64,000 bases of DNA from Micrococcales bacterium UBA2037 (GTDB taxonomy: Bacteria; Actinomycetota; Actinomycetes; Actinomycetales; Microbacteriaceae): the NCBI GenBank assembly GCA_002333405.1, contig DDBH01000010.1, positions 44,555 to 108,554 on the forward strand. Direction: 5' to 3'. Position numbers and translations under genes: made by a program. Below the pieces are notes generated by a model, which ran no database searches, was not told the origin of the DNA, and was given only the letters and a program-made list of their open reading frames with translations. Shown here piece after piece: positions 55,913 through 64,000 of this stretch (positions are counted from its first letter, which is position 1; each line of letters opens with the position of its first letter).

Positions 55913-57190
55913 TTGCCACTTTTTAGCGAACGCATTGAGGGTTGGAGCCCAATCCCTGACACTTTTGTGTCATTTTTTGCCGCTAGCCCCAATTCATTTT
56001 GGCTCGATCGAGAGCATCACCATGATTCTCGCTACTCGATCATTGGCTCCGGACTCTACTCAGAGCAGATGCCAACCTCAGAGCCTGACTCTAGCCCAGG
56101 GCAGTTGCCCTTTAGTTTCAGGCCAGGGTTTGTCGGGGTTATTAACTATGCGCTTCCAGAAGCTGCCCGACTTGAGGTTTCTGGGATCGATGTTGATAGG
56201 GCGTTTGTCTATGACCACGACAACCGCGCCATGTTTTTCCTTGGAAACTTCGCAGAGGAGGCCGCCTTCAAGCAGTGGTTTCACGCGGCCCTACTAAGAC
56301 TGGCACTGGTCGGAGGTGATGCCGCAAGTTACCAAATGACTCATGATCCAGCTTCGGCCGCTAGGTTCACCGCGCTTGATTCAAAAAGTGACTATCTGGC
56401 GAAAATAAAAACCGCGAAGGATCACATTGCAAAAGGCGACATCTATCAGCTTTGCTTGACCACCGAACTGCAGGCAGATTACGTAGGGGATCCGCTGGCA
56501 CTGTTCCTGAGGCTCAGAAGGGCGCACCCAGCCCCGTACTGCACGTTTTTGAAAACAGAGCACGGGACCTACGTGAGCATTTCTCCGGAGCGGTTCATAA
56601 GCGTTCGGGGCTCAAGAGTCACCAGTTCTCCGATCAAAGGCACCAGGCCCAGGTCGAATGATCCGGCTGAAGATCTAGAGTTGCAGCAACGACTTGGCTC
56701 GGATGAAAAAGAGCGTGCTGAAAACCTAATGATCGTGGATCTGATTAGAAACGATCTGTCGAGCATTTGTGAATCAGGCAGCGTCAATGTTGAGTCACTG
56801 CTGGCAATTCGGTCCTACTCGACAGTGCACCAATTGGTATCGGATGTCAGTGGCGAGCTAGTGGAGTCAAAAAACGGGTTTGATGCCTTGCGCGCCTTGT
56901 TTCCTGGGGGGTCGATGACCGGAGCGCCAAAGATAAGTGCCTGCGCAATTTTGGAGCAACTGGAAAAGCGCGAGCGCGGTGCTTACGCAGGAGCGATTGG
57001 CTGGATTAGTGCAACCGGAGACATGGATTTGGGCATGGTTATCAGAACGGCAATCTTTGAAGCCTCGCGAGTAAAAATTGCAGTGGGTGGCGGAATTACA
57101 TCAGGTTCGTACCCAGCCACTGAGCACGCCGAAGTCCAGTTGAAGGCAATGGCACTTGTTGAGGCCATGGGAGCTGAGGTCAGTTGGTAA
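55913..57190 (+). CDS. pabB: Aminodeoxychorismate synthase component I-like chorismate-binding enzyme
   Basis: The 425-residue protein has the chorismate-binding domain: DHIAKGDIYQLCLTTELQ, SPERFISVRGSRVTSSPIKGTRPR, NLMIVDLIRNDLSSI, PGGSMTGAPKISACAILEQLE and a terminal EHAEVQLKAMALVEAMG. The proximity of pabC argues for PabB over TrpE. No pabA-like amidotransferase gene or domain is present in the window. The TTG start at 55913 is probable. Folate synthesis is linked in this window through folC. Confidence 0.88.
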   Translation: MPLFSERIEGWSPIPDTFVSFFAASPNSFWLDREHHHDSRYSIIGSGLYSEQMPTSEPDSSPGQLPFSFRPGFVGVINYALPEAARLEVSGIDVDRAFVYDHDNRAMFFLGNFAEEAAFKQWFHAALLRLALVGGDAASYQMTHDPASAARFTALDSKSDYLAKIKTAKDHIAKGDIYQLCLTTELQADYVGDPLALFLRLRRAHPAPYCTFLKTEHGTYVSISPERFISVRGSRVTSSPIKGTRPRSNDPAEDLELQQRLGSDEKERAENLMIVDLIRNDLSSICESGSVNVESLLAIRSYSTVHQLVSDVSGELVESKNGFDALRALFPGGSMTGAPKISACAILEQLEKRERGAYAGAIGWISATGDMDLGMVIRTAIFEASRVKIAVGGGITSGSYPATEHAEVQLKAMALVEAMGAEVSW

Positions 57191-57223
57191 TCTATGTGTT
57201 TGAACGAAGTTGAAGGTAGCTAA

Positions 57224-59689
57224 TTGCAAGAGAATTACGACGTCACCGAAATCCAGAATAAATGGCTTCCGGTTTGGGACGAAATAAAGCCTTTCGACTC
57301 ATCTAGAGCGGATGATGCTAGGCCCACCAAGTATGTTCTGGACATGTTCCCATACCCTTCAGGGGACCTGCACATGGGCCACGCCGAAGCCTACGCACTC
57401 GGAGATGTAATAGCCAGATACTGGGCCCAGAAGGGCTACAACGTAATGCACCCGATTGGCTGGGACGCCTTCGGACTGCCGGCAGAAAACGCGGCGATTA
57501 AGCGTGGCTTAGATCCGCGCGATTGGACCTACGAAAACATCGCTCAGCAAAAAGCTTCAATGCGCAGATACGCCTGCAGCTTCGACTGGGATAGGGTCTT
57601 GCAAACCTGTGATCCTCTCTATTACCGCTGGAACCAGTGGCTATTTCTAGAGTTCTACAAAAAGGGCCTTGCCTACCGCAAGAACTCAAACGTGAACTGG
57701 TGCCCTAGTTGCCAGACTGTTTTGGCCAATGAGCAGGTCGTTCAAGGTTTGTGTGAGCGCTGTGACTCGGTGGTAACCAAGAAGGCACTGACCCAGTGGT
57801 ACTTCAAGGTGACCGACTATGCCGACCGGCTCTTGGATGATTTGGACCAACTTGAGGGCAAGTGGCCCTCCAAGGTGCTTTCGATGCAGCGCAACTGGAT
57901 CGGTCGCTCCCAGGGTGCAAACATTGATTTCAAGATCGTTGATTCCGAGCAAAAGATCTCGGTGTTTACAACTAGGCCCGACACGCTCTTTGGTGCAACC
58001 TTCATGGTCCTAGCCGCCGACAGCGAATTGGCAGCGAACCTGGCCGCGAATGCGTCCGACACCGTTCAGCAGGCGTTCGAGCAGTATTTGGATGGCGTCA
58101 AAAAGGCAAATGACATCGAGAGACTCGCAACGGACCGCAAGAAAACCGGTGTTTTCTTGGAGCAGTACGCGATCAATCCGCTCAGCGGCGAACAGGTTCC
58201 AATCTGGGTCTCTGACTATGTACTTGCCGACTATGGCACCGGCGCCATCATGGGTGTTCCGGCTCACGACGACCGTGACATTGAGTTTGCCAAGGCAATG
58301 GGGCTTGAAATCAAAATGGTTGTGGACACCGGGGAAGAAGACCCAGCTGTTTCCGGCATTGCCACCAGTGGCGATGGCGTGATTGTGAACTCTGGCGAAC
58401 TAAATGGTCTGAGTAAACAAGATGCAATCGCAAAAGCAATTGAGATTGCAGAATCAAAGGGAACCGGAGTTGGGTCGAAAAACTTCAGGCTTCGAGACTG
58501 GCTGATCTCAAGGCAGCGCTACTGGGGAACTCCTATCCCGATTATCCACTGTGAGAAATGCGGTGAAGTTCCCGTTTCACAGGACCAGCTCCCAGTTACC
58601 CTGCCTGACAGTTCAGGATTAGACCTGCAACCAAAGGGAACCTCTCCGCTTGGTGCAGCCGATGAATGGCTGAACGTTTCCTGCCCTAGTTGCGGTGGTG
58701 CTGCAAAGCGTGACTCAGACACGATGGACACCTTTGTTGACAGTTCTTGGTACTTCCTGAGATTCCTATCGCCACACTCGGAGGAGTTCGCGTTTGATCC
58801 GGCGGAAGCCAAGAAGTGGGCACCGGTTGACCAGTATGTCGGCGGGGTGACTCACGCAATCCTGCACCTGCTCTATGCGCGCTTTTTCACAAAGGTTCTG
58901 CACGACATCGGAATGGTTGATTTTGAAGAGCCATTCACCAGGCTCTTGAACCAGGGCATGGTTTTGATGAACGGTTCCGCGATGAGCAAGTCGCGAGGCA
59001 ACCTGGTGCGACTAAGCGAGCAGCTGGATATCCATGGAGTTGACGCAATCCGTCTGACCATGGCCTTTGCCGGGCCTCCCGAAGACGACATCGATTGGGC
59101 TGACGTTTCGCCTGCTGCATCAGCTAAGTTCTTGGCTCGAGCGTGGAGGATCGCCAAAGATGTAGATAGCGAGCCCACCGCTGACTTTGCTGCTGGCGAC
59201 AAGGGTGTCCGCAAGGCAACTCACCAGTTCCTGGTTGGTTTTGAGGAGGCCATCGAGGCTCACAAGTTCAATGTGGGCGTGGCGAAAGCCATGGAGCTGA
59301 CTAACGCCCTTCGCAAAGCTATTGATCAGGGCGTCGGACCTAAGGACATTGCTGTTCGAGAGGGCGCAGAAGAGCTAGCCAAGGCGCTAAGCCTGTTCGC
59401 TCCCTACACCTCGGAGGACATGTGGCAGTTGCTCGGTCACGAGCCTGCTGTGGCTTTGGCTGGGTTTGGAACCGTTGATCAGAGTCTCTTGGTTGAACAG
59501 AGCACGGTTGCCGTGGTGCAGGTAGATGGAAAACTTCGGGACAAGTTCGAAGTTGACCTGTCCATAACCGACGCTGAATTAGAGGCGATGGCCATGGCTT
59601 CTGCGGCGGTTCAAAGGACCATCGAGGGCAAAGAGGTCGTCAACGTCATCGTTCGTGCTCCGAAGCTTGTCAACATAGCCACAAAATAG
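57224..59689 (+). CDS. leuS: Leucyl-tRNA synthetase
   Basis: The 821-residue class I enzyme has [17 protein letters not shown] (HIGH motif as HMGH), [14 protein letters not shown], a CP1 editing domain with [33 protein letters not shown] (KMSKS as MSKSR) and a C-terminal domain starting [22 protein letters not shown] zinc-binding segment [21 protein letters not shown] is present. The TTG start at 57224 gives [14 protein letters not shown]. In related Actinobacteria comEA and comEC often follow, but here a short spacer and holA do. Confidence 0.97.
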   Translation: MQENYDVTEIQNKWLPVWDEIKPFDSSRADDARPTKYVLDMFPYPSGDLHMGHAEAYALGDVIARYWAQKGYNVMHPIGWDAFGLPAENAAIKRGLDPRDWTYENIAQQKASMRRYACSFDWDRVLQTCDPLYYRWNQWLFLEFYKKGLAYRKNSNVNWCPSCQTVLANEQVVQGLCERCDSVVTKKALTQWYFKVTDYADRLLDDLDQLEGKWPSKVLSMQRNWIGRSQGANIDFKIVDSEQKISVFTTRPDTLFGATFMVLAADSELAANLAANASDTVQQAFEQYLDGVKKANDIERLATDRKKTGVFLEQYAINPLSGEQVPIWVSDYVLADYGTGAIMGVPAHDDRDIEFAKAMGLEIKMVVDTGEEDPAVSGIATSGDGVIVNSGELNGLSKQDAIAKAIEIAESKGTGVGSKNFRLRDWLISRQRYWGTPIPIIHCEKCGEVPVSQDQLPVTLPDSSGLDLQPKGTSPLGAADEWLNVSCPSCGGAAKRDSDTMDTFVDSSWYFLRFLSPHSEEFAFDPAEAKKWAPVDQYVGGVTHAILHLLYARFFTKVLHDIGMVDFEEPFTRLLNQGMVLMNGSAMSKSRGNLVRLSEQLDIHGVDAIRLTMAFAGPPEDDIDWADVSPAASAKFLARAWRIAKDVDSEPTADFAAGDKGVRKATHQFLVGFEEAIEAHKFNVGVAKAMELTNALRKAIDQGVGPKDIAVREGAEELAKALSLFAPYTSEDMWQLLGHEPAVALAGFGTVDQSLLVEQSTVAVVQVDGKLRDKFEVDLSITDAELEAMAMASAAVQRTIEGKEVVNVIVRAPKLVNIATK

Positions 59690-59712
59690 TCCCCCATAAA
59701 CAGAGACAACCC

Positions 59713-59826
59713 ATGGCTAGAAATTTTGCAGGCAGCTCGGTTCGGACCGACGAGCTCGGCTCGATTGCACTTTGGATCGAAAATGCAGGCTGGAAGATTT
59801 CTGCCGCAGGTAAACTGACGGCGTGA
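59713..59826 (+). CDS. Possible 37-residue small protein before holA
   Basis: An ATG at 59713 opens a frame of 37 codons ending in TGA at 59824-59826. The stop and an ATG of holA (59826) overlap as TGATG, an arrangement typical of translational coupling. The sequence ends IENAGWKISAAGKLTA and has no membrane segment. No family is recognised and ribosome-binding signals are weak, so this is only a candidate; alternatively it is non-coding spacer. Confidence 0.35.
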   Translation: MARNFAGSSVRTDELGSIALWIENAGWKISAAGKLTA

Positions 59827-60785
59827 TGACAGGCAAAACAGTCAATTGGCATCAAGCAGCTCCAGCGAGCCTTGTTCTTATTACTGGCCCGGAGGCCTAC
59901 CTAGCACAGCGTGCCGCTCGGTCAATCAAGGACCAACTGAAAGCTCAACATCCTGATCTTGAATTCACTGAGGTGCAAGACGGCGAATACTCCCCGGGAT
60001 TGATCTTCAGCCTGGCAGCGCCATCACTGTTTGAGGAACCCAGAATGGTGCTGATTCAGTCTGCAGCAGAGCCCCTGACTGAAGATTTACTAAAGCTCTT
60101 TGAAGGCGGACCACAAAACTGCACGATTGTGTTGAGGTTGCCAAATTTGGTTGGCCACAACGGAAAGGCTAAGAAGGCGCTTTCGCCTATGGCTCTAAAT
60201 GTCGTCTGTGATGAGGTCAAGAAAGATGCCGATCGCATCGATTTTGTGAAGCGAGAGTTTCAAAGGCTAGGTGTTCCAGTGGATCAAGCTGCGACAAGGG
60301 CATTGATTACCGCCTTCGGTTCTGACATGGGTGAGCTGGGAGCGGCATGTGACCAGCTTGCTAAGTCCGGCAAAGGCAGTATTTCACTAGCTGATGTGGA
60401 CAGGACTTTCGAAGGTCGCGTTGAAACTAATGCCTTCAAGATTGCCGACGCCGCTCTTGCCGGCAATGCCTCTGAGGCAATTCGCCTATTTCGGCATGGA
60501 TTCGCAACCGGGCTCGACACGGTTGCTCTGACCGCTGCGCTGTCGATGAAGATAAGACAGCTTGCAAGGTTGTTCAATGACCGCAATGCTTCTGCAGCAG
60601 CTGTTGGCATGCAACCGTGGCAGCTTGATCGAGCAAGGAAAGAACTGGCTGGCTGGAAAGAGTCGGAGTTGATTGAGTTGGTGCAGCTGGCTGCGCAAAC
60701 AGATTCTGATGTGAAGGGTGCCAGCCGCGACCCGGAATATTCCATCGAGAAATTACTGCTAGCAATGGCTAAATCAGGGCAATAA
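59823..60785 (+). CDS. holA: DNA polymerase III delta subunit
   Basis: The 320-residue protein has the HolA layout: VLITGPEAYLAQRAARSIKDQL, SLFEEPRMVLIQSA, an AAA+ lid and the helical C-terminal domain with ALSMKIRQLARLFNDRNASAAAVGMQPWQLDRARKEL. It opens the beta clamp in the clamp loader. The start is GTG 59823 or ATG 59826; both follow the small frame above. A two-sided terminator ends it. It is followed by rpsT on the opposite strand and lepA, a standard actinobacterial arrangement. Confidence 0.93.
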   Translation: MMTGKTVNWHQAAPASLVLITGPEAYLAQRAARSIKDQLKAQHPDLEFTEVQDGEYSPGLIFSLAAPSLFEEPRMVLIQSAAEPLTEDLLKLFEGGPQNCTIVLRLPNLVGHNGKAKKALSPMALNVVCDEVKKDADRIDFVKREFQRLGVPVDQAATRALITAFGSDMGELGAACDQLAKSGKGSISLADVDRTFEGRVETNAFKIADAALAGNASEAIRLFRHGFATGLDTVALTAALSMKIRQLARLFNDRNASAAAVGMQPWQLDRARKELAGWKESELIELVQLAAQTDSDVKGASRDPEYSIEKLLLAMAKSGQ

Positions 60786-60813
60786 AAAAGCCGAGCCATT
60801 GGCTCGGCTTTTC
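60786..60813. terminator. Bidirectional intrinsic terminator between holA and rpsT
   Basis: AGCCGAGCC (60789-60797) pairs with GGCTCGGCT (60801-60809) around the loop ATT, and A residues before and T residues after extend it by three pairs. The run of A on one side and T on the other serves both convergent genes. Confidence 0.93.
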
Positions 60814-60824
60814 TAAGTAATTCT

Positions 60825-61085
60825 CTAGAGGCTGTTGACCTTCTTGGCGATAGCCGACTTGCGGTTTGCAGCCTGGTTCTTGTGAATGACGCCCTTGCTA
60901 ACCGCCTTGTCAATCTTGCGGTTTGCGTTCACTAGAGCCTCGGCAGCAGCTGCCTTGTCGCCCGCGCTACTTGCCTCGCGCACGCTACGGATTGCTGACT
61001 TGAGCTCAGTCCTTACGGCCTTGTTGCGCTCCTCAGACTTGAGGTTGGTGCCAATCCGCTTGATCTTTGACTTGATGTTTGCCAT
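60825..61085 (-). CDS. rpsT: 30S ribosomal protein S20
   Basis: The 86-residue basic protein reads [35 protein letters not shown] in part, with [21 protein letters not shown] diagnostic for S20, and ends with a second helix ([21 protein letters not shown]). It binds 16S rRNA early in 30S assembly. It is transcribed away from lepA. A possible promoter (TTGCTC-N17-TAGAGT) lies in the 134-bp region upstream. Confidence 0.97.
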   Translation of the reverse strand: MANIKSKIKRIGTNLKSEERNKAVRTELKSAIRSVREASSAGDKAAAAEALVNANRKIDKAVSKGVIHKNQAANRKSAIAKKVNSL

Positions 61086-61219
61086 GTTCTACTTTCTACG
61101 GCGAAAACTTTTTCACGCAGGAATCCCCGCGAACAAGGCAAAACTCTACCAGTTTGGCAACCAGTGAGCAAGCAACATGGGAGAATACCTTTGTCCAGTC
61201 TTCCCAAAATGAGGTTTAT

Positions 61220-63076
61220 TTGTCGCCACGTGCACGGTCTGCTTTAGAGCCGGCTAAGACCAATCAGGAGCAATTGCGCAATTTCTGCATCATTGCTCAC
61301 ATTGATCATGGCAAGTCAACGCTTGCCGATCGCATGCTTCAGCTAACCGGAATTGTTAGCGACCGTGACATGAGGGCCCAGTATTTGGACCGAATGGACA
61401 TCGAGCGCGAGCGTGGCATCACCATTAAATCTCAGGCGGTAAGGCTTCCCTGGGAGCTAAATGGGGACACTTTTGCACTGAACATGATTGACACCCCAGG
61501 CCACGTTGACTTCACCTACGAGGTGTCACGGTCACTTGCTGCCTGTGAGGGCGCGGTCTTGCTGGTTGATGCAGCTCAGGGCATTGAGGCTCAGACACTC
61601 GCGAACCTATATTTGGCCATGGAGAATGATCTAGAGATCATTCCGGTGTTGAACAAAATTGACTTGCCTGCAGCTCAGCCAGAGAAATTTGCGGAGGAGT
61701 TGGCCAATCTGATTGGTGGCTCACCCGAGGATTGCCTGCGAGTGTCGGGCAAGACTGGCGAAGGCGTCAGTGAGCTCTTGGATCGGATCGTTGAGCGGGT
61801 GCCTGCTCCGAGTGGAAATATTGACGCCCCCGCCAGGGCGATGATCTTTGACTCTGTCTATGACAGCTACCGCGGAGTTGTCACCTACGTCAGGATGATT
61901 GACGGAAGATTGTCTCCGCGTGAACAGATTCAGATGATGTCAACAAAGGCGGTTCATGAACTGCTCGAAATCGGTGTCATTAGTCCAGAGCCAACTGCCA
62001 CCAAGGGCCTAGCAGCCGGTGAGGTTGGTTACCTGATCACGGGCGTAAAGGACGTGAGGCAATCAAAGGTTGGTGACACTGTCACAACCAAGCTGAAGCC
62101 AGCCACCCAGCCCCTAAAGGGCTATGCGGAACCTAAGCCAATGGTGTTTTCTGGAATTTACCCGATTGACGGCTCTGACTATCCGAACCTACGTGAGGCG
62201 CTGGACAAGCTGAGGCTTTCTGACGCTTCGCTGGTTTATGAGCCAGAAACTTCTGCTGCTTTGGGCTTTGGTTTCAGGTGTGGATTCCTTGGCTTGCTTC
62301 ACCTGGAAATTATCACTGAGAGGCTCGAGCGAGAGTTCAACCTGTCTTTGATAGCGACCTCGCCGTCGGTGGTCTATGAGGTCACGCGCGAAGATAACAC
62401 TCACTTCATTGTTACTAACCCTTCCGAATTTCCAGAAGGAAAAATCAAAGAGGTTCGAGAGCCGATCGTCAAGGCCACAATTTTGACACCTAAGGATTAC
62501 GTCGGAACCATCATGGAGCTTTGCCAGATCAAGCGTGGAACCATGCTTGACATGCAGTACCTGGGAGAAGACCGCGTCCAGTTGCGCTACCAGCTGCCGT
62601 TAGCTGAAATTGTCTTCGACTTCTTTGACCAGCTAAAGAGCAAGACCCAAGGTTATGCGTCCCTAGATTACGAGGAGGACGGCTACCTACCTGGAGATCT
62701 GGTGAAGGTGGACTTGCTGCTGCAGGGAGAGAAGGTCGATGCCTTTAGCTCGATTGTTCACCGCGACAAGGCCTACGGTCACGGCACCAAGATCGCTGCC
62801 AAACTCCGCGAACTGATTCCTCGCCAGCAATTCGAGGTACCGATTCAAGCTGCTGTTGGCTCAAGGATTATTGCCAGGGAGACCATCAGGGCAATCCGTA
62901 AGGATGTTTTGGCAAAGTGTTATGGCGGCGACATCTCCAGAAAGCGCAAGCTTTTGGAGAAGCAAAAAGAAGGTAAGAAGCGAATGAAGATGGTGGGCCG
63001 AGTTGAGGTTCCACAAGAGGCCTTTATCGCTGCCCTTTCCTCTGAGGACACCTCGAAGAGCGAAAAGAAGAAGTAG
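61220..63076 (+). CDS. lepA: Elongation factor 4 (LepA)
   Basis: The 618-residue GTPase has [69 protein letters not shown] and NKIDLPAA, then the elongation-factor domains and the LepA-specific C-terminal region. TTG 61220 gives [14 protein letters not shown], like relatives, with GAGG five bases upstream. A longer in-frame start at 61079 would overlap rpsT and is not homologous. It back-translocates stalled ribosomes or helps subunit biogenesis. hemW follows with a one-base overlap. Confidence 0.95.
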   Translation: MSPRARSALEPAKTNQEQLRNFCIIAHIDHGKSTLADRMLQLTGIVSDRDMRAQYLDRMDIERERGITIKSQAVRLPWELNGDTFALNMIDTPGHVDFTYEVSRSLAACEGAVLLVDAAQGIEAQTLANLYLAMENDLEIIPVLNKIDLPAAQPEKFAEELANLIGGSPEDCLRVSGKTGEGVSELLDRIVERVPAPSGNIDAPARAMIFDSVYDSYRGVVTYVRMIDGRLSPREQIQMMSTKAVHELLEIGVISPEPTATKGLAAGEVGYLITGVKDVRQSKVGDTVTTKLKPATQPLKGYAEPKPMVFSGIYPIDGSDYPNLREALDKLRLSDASLVYEPETSAALGFGFRCGFLGLLHLEIITERLEREFNLSLIATSPSVVYEVTREDNTHFIVTNPSEFPEGKIKEVREPIVKATILTPKDYVGTIMELCQIKRGTMLDMQYLGEDRVQLRYQLPLAEIVFDFFDQLKSKTQGYASLDYEEDGYLPGDLVKVDLLLQGEKVDAFSSIVHRDKAYGHGTKIAAKLRELIPRQQFEVPIQAAVGSRIIARETIRAIRKDVLAKCYGGDISRKRKLLEKQKEGKKRMKMVGRVEVPQEAFIAALSSEDTSKSEKKK

Positions 63077-64000
63077 TGGGGTCGGCTTTGCCGCTGGGCA
63101 TAGCCTGGCCAGAATCAAACCTAATTCCAGCTCTCCTGGGGCACGATCAAAGCTTTCACGCCTATGTTCACATTCCTTTTTGCGAGGTTAGATGCGGCTA
63201 TTGCGACTTCAATACCTACACCGCCAAGGAAATTGGGGGAGTCTCCCAGTCAGATTTTCACGAATCCATAATTCGTGAGATTCAAGTCAGCGCCAATGTC
63301 ATGCGGCAATCGGGCTACCCCAGCAAAAGCCTGAAAACAATTTTCTTCGGTGGTGGAACACCATCACTTTTCAGCTCCAAACAAATTGGCGCGATTCTGA
63401 ATTCACTTGAATCTGAATTTGGCTTCTCTGATGCGATAGAGATAACCACTGAGGCCAACCCGGAGTCGACTTCACCAGATTACTTGCGTGAACTTAGTGA
63501 GCTTGGGGTCAATAGATTGAGCCTTGGTGCCCAGAGTTTTGATGCCAGCGTGTTGGAGACACTGGACCGAAAGCATGACCCGGCTCGAGTGGCTCCCTTG
63601 GTTCAGTCAGCCAAGAGCCTTTGCATGGACACCAGCATCGACCTTATTTACGGTGCTCCCGGTGAATCCTTGGACTCTTGGAAGCAAACTGTTGAGAGGG
63701 CGCTCTCACTTGGGTCGGGGCACATCTCTGCCTATTCGCTAATTGTTGAGCCGGGGACCAAGCTTGCCAGGCAGATTCGTTCCGGTGAGCTGGCGCAAAC
63801 TGACGAGGATTTGGATGCGGAAAAGTATGTCTTCGCCGACAGAGCATTCACGGATGCCGGACTTGATTTGTATGAGTTCTCAAACTGGGGTAAACCCTCT
63901 GCCCACAACCAGGCCTATTGGCGATCTCAGAACTGGTGGGGATATGGGCCGGGTGCCCATTCGCACCTCTCCGGTAATCGGTTTTGGAATGTCAAGCATC
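63076..64000 (+). CDS. hemW: Radical SAM protein HemW-like, 3' end outside window
   Basis: The frame starts with GTG 63076 (the G is the last base of the lepA stop) and runs open to the window end, about 308 residues so far. HAYVHIPFCEVRCGYCDFNTYT contains the radical SAM CxxxCxxC cluster motif, followed by IFFGGGTPSLF, NPESTSPDYLRELSELGVNRLSLGAQSFD and a YEFSNWGKPSAHNQAYW segment, all typical of HemW (formerly oxygen-independent coproporphyrinogen oxidase-like). HemW is a haem chaperone rather than an oxidase. A TTG a few codons on is a second start candidate. Confidence 0.9.
   Translation, partial: MGSALPLGIAWPESNLIPALLGHDQSFHAYVHIPFCEVRCGYCDFNTYTAKEIGGVSQSDFHESIIREIQVSANVMRQSGYPSKSLKTIFFGGGTPSLFSSKQIGAILNSLESEFGFSDAIEITTEANPESTSPDYLRELSELGVNRLSLGAQSFDASVLETLDRKHDPARVAPLVQSAKSLCMDTSIDLIYGAPGESLDSWKQTVERALSLGSGHISAYSLIVEPGTKLARQIRSGELAQTDEDLDAEKYVFADRAFTDAGLDLYEFSNWGKPSAHNQAYWRSQNWWGYGPGAHSHLSGNRFWNVKH

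Overview
The window is a gene-dense stretch of an actinobacterial chromosome of intermediate GC. The best fit is a small-genome member of the Microbacteriaceae, such as the freshwater Luna lineage (Rhodoluna/Aquiluna); this is inferred from protein content and gene order, not from a search. Signs are tandem clpP1-clpP2 with clpX after tig, rplU-rpmA-obg-proB-proA-nadD-rsfS, folC-DUF4233-ndk, holA/rpsT/lepA/hemW, an actinobacterial LexA box, many TTG/GTG starts, and genes that abut or overlap by 4 nt. I see no insertion sequence, prophage, CRISPR array or replication origin.

Layout. 1-3.6 kb: the end of a class III aminotransferase, tRNA-Arg, a GNAT-AAA+ ATPase fusion, a DEAD-box helicase and a gap of about 460 bp. 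3.6-9.3 kb: small membrane and hypothetical genes, then a minus-strand run DUF885 peptidase-like protein, argG, deoD, DoxX-like protein, LysE-type exporter. 9.4-13.3 kb: a polyamine-like operon (group II decarboxylase, N-carbamoylputrescine amidase-like protein, agmatine deiminase) ending in the C-terminal part of an ABC permease. 13.3-17.2 kb: an Lrp/AsnC regulator divergent from ald, thioredoxin, an EamA transporter, msrA. 17.2-24.9 kb: ssb, a strongly structured intergenic element, ettA, tesB, a conserved hypothetical, and pepN-mscS-glbO. 24.9-33.5 kb: an antiporter, rpiB, a Nei-type glycosylase, tRNA-Gly and tRNA-Pro, tig-clpP1-clpP2-clpX, and a BenE-like transporter that appears to lack a conventional start codon. 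33.5-44 kb: divergent valS and ileS, folC-DUF4233-ndk, VKOR, RNase E/G. 44-50.3 kb: rplU-rpmA with a strong terminator, then obg to rsfS and tRNA-Ala. 50.3-55 kb: DUF167, a Bax1-like membrane protein, and DUF6504-dnaE2 behind a perfect SOS box. 55-64 kb: divergent pabC and pabB, leuS, holA, rpsT, lepA and the start of hemW.

Most genes are housekeeping: protein quality control, translation, folate and NAD synthesis, proline and arginine metabolism, DNA repair. The accessory signals that stand out are the multi-hairpin element before ettA, the GNAT-AAA+ fusion, the polyamine operon with its decapitated permease, the SOS-controlled dnaE2 without imuA/imuB beside it, the probable ATT start of the BenE-like gene, and six convergent gene pairs that each share exactly one CTAA or CTAG tetranucleotide as both stop codons.
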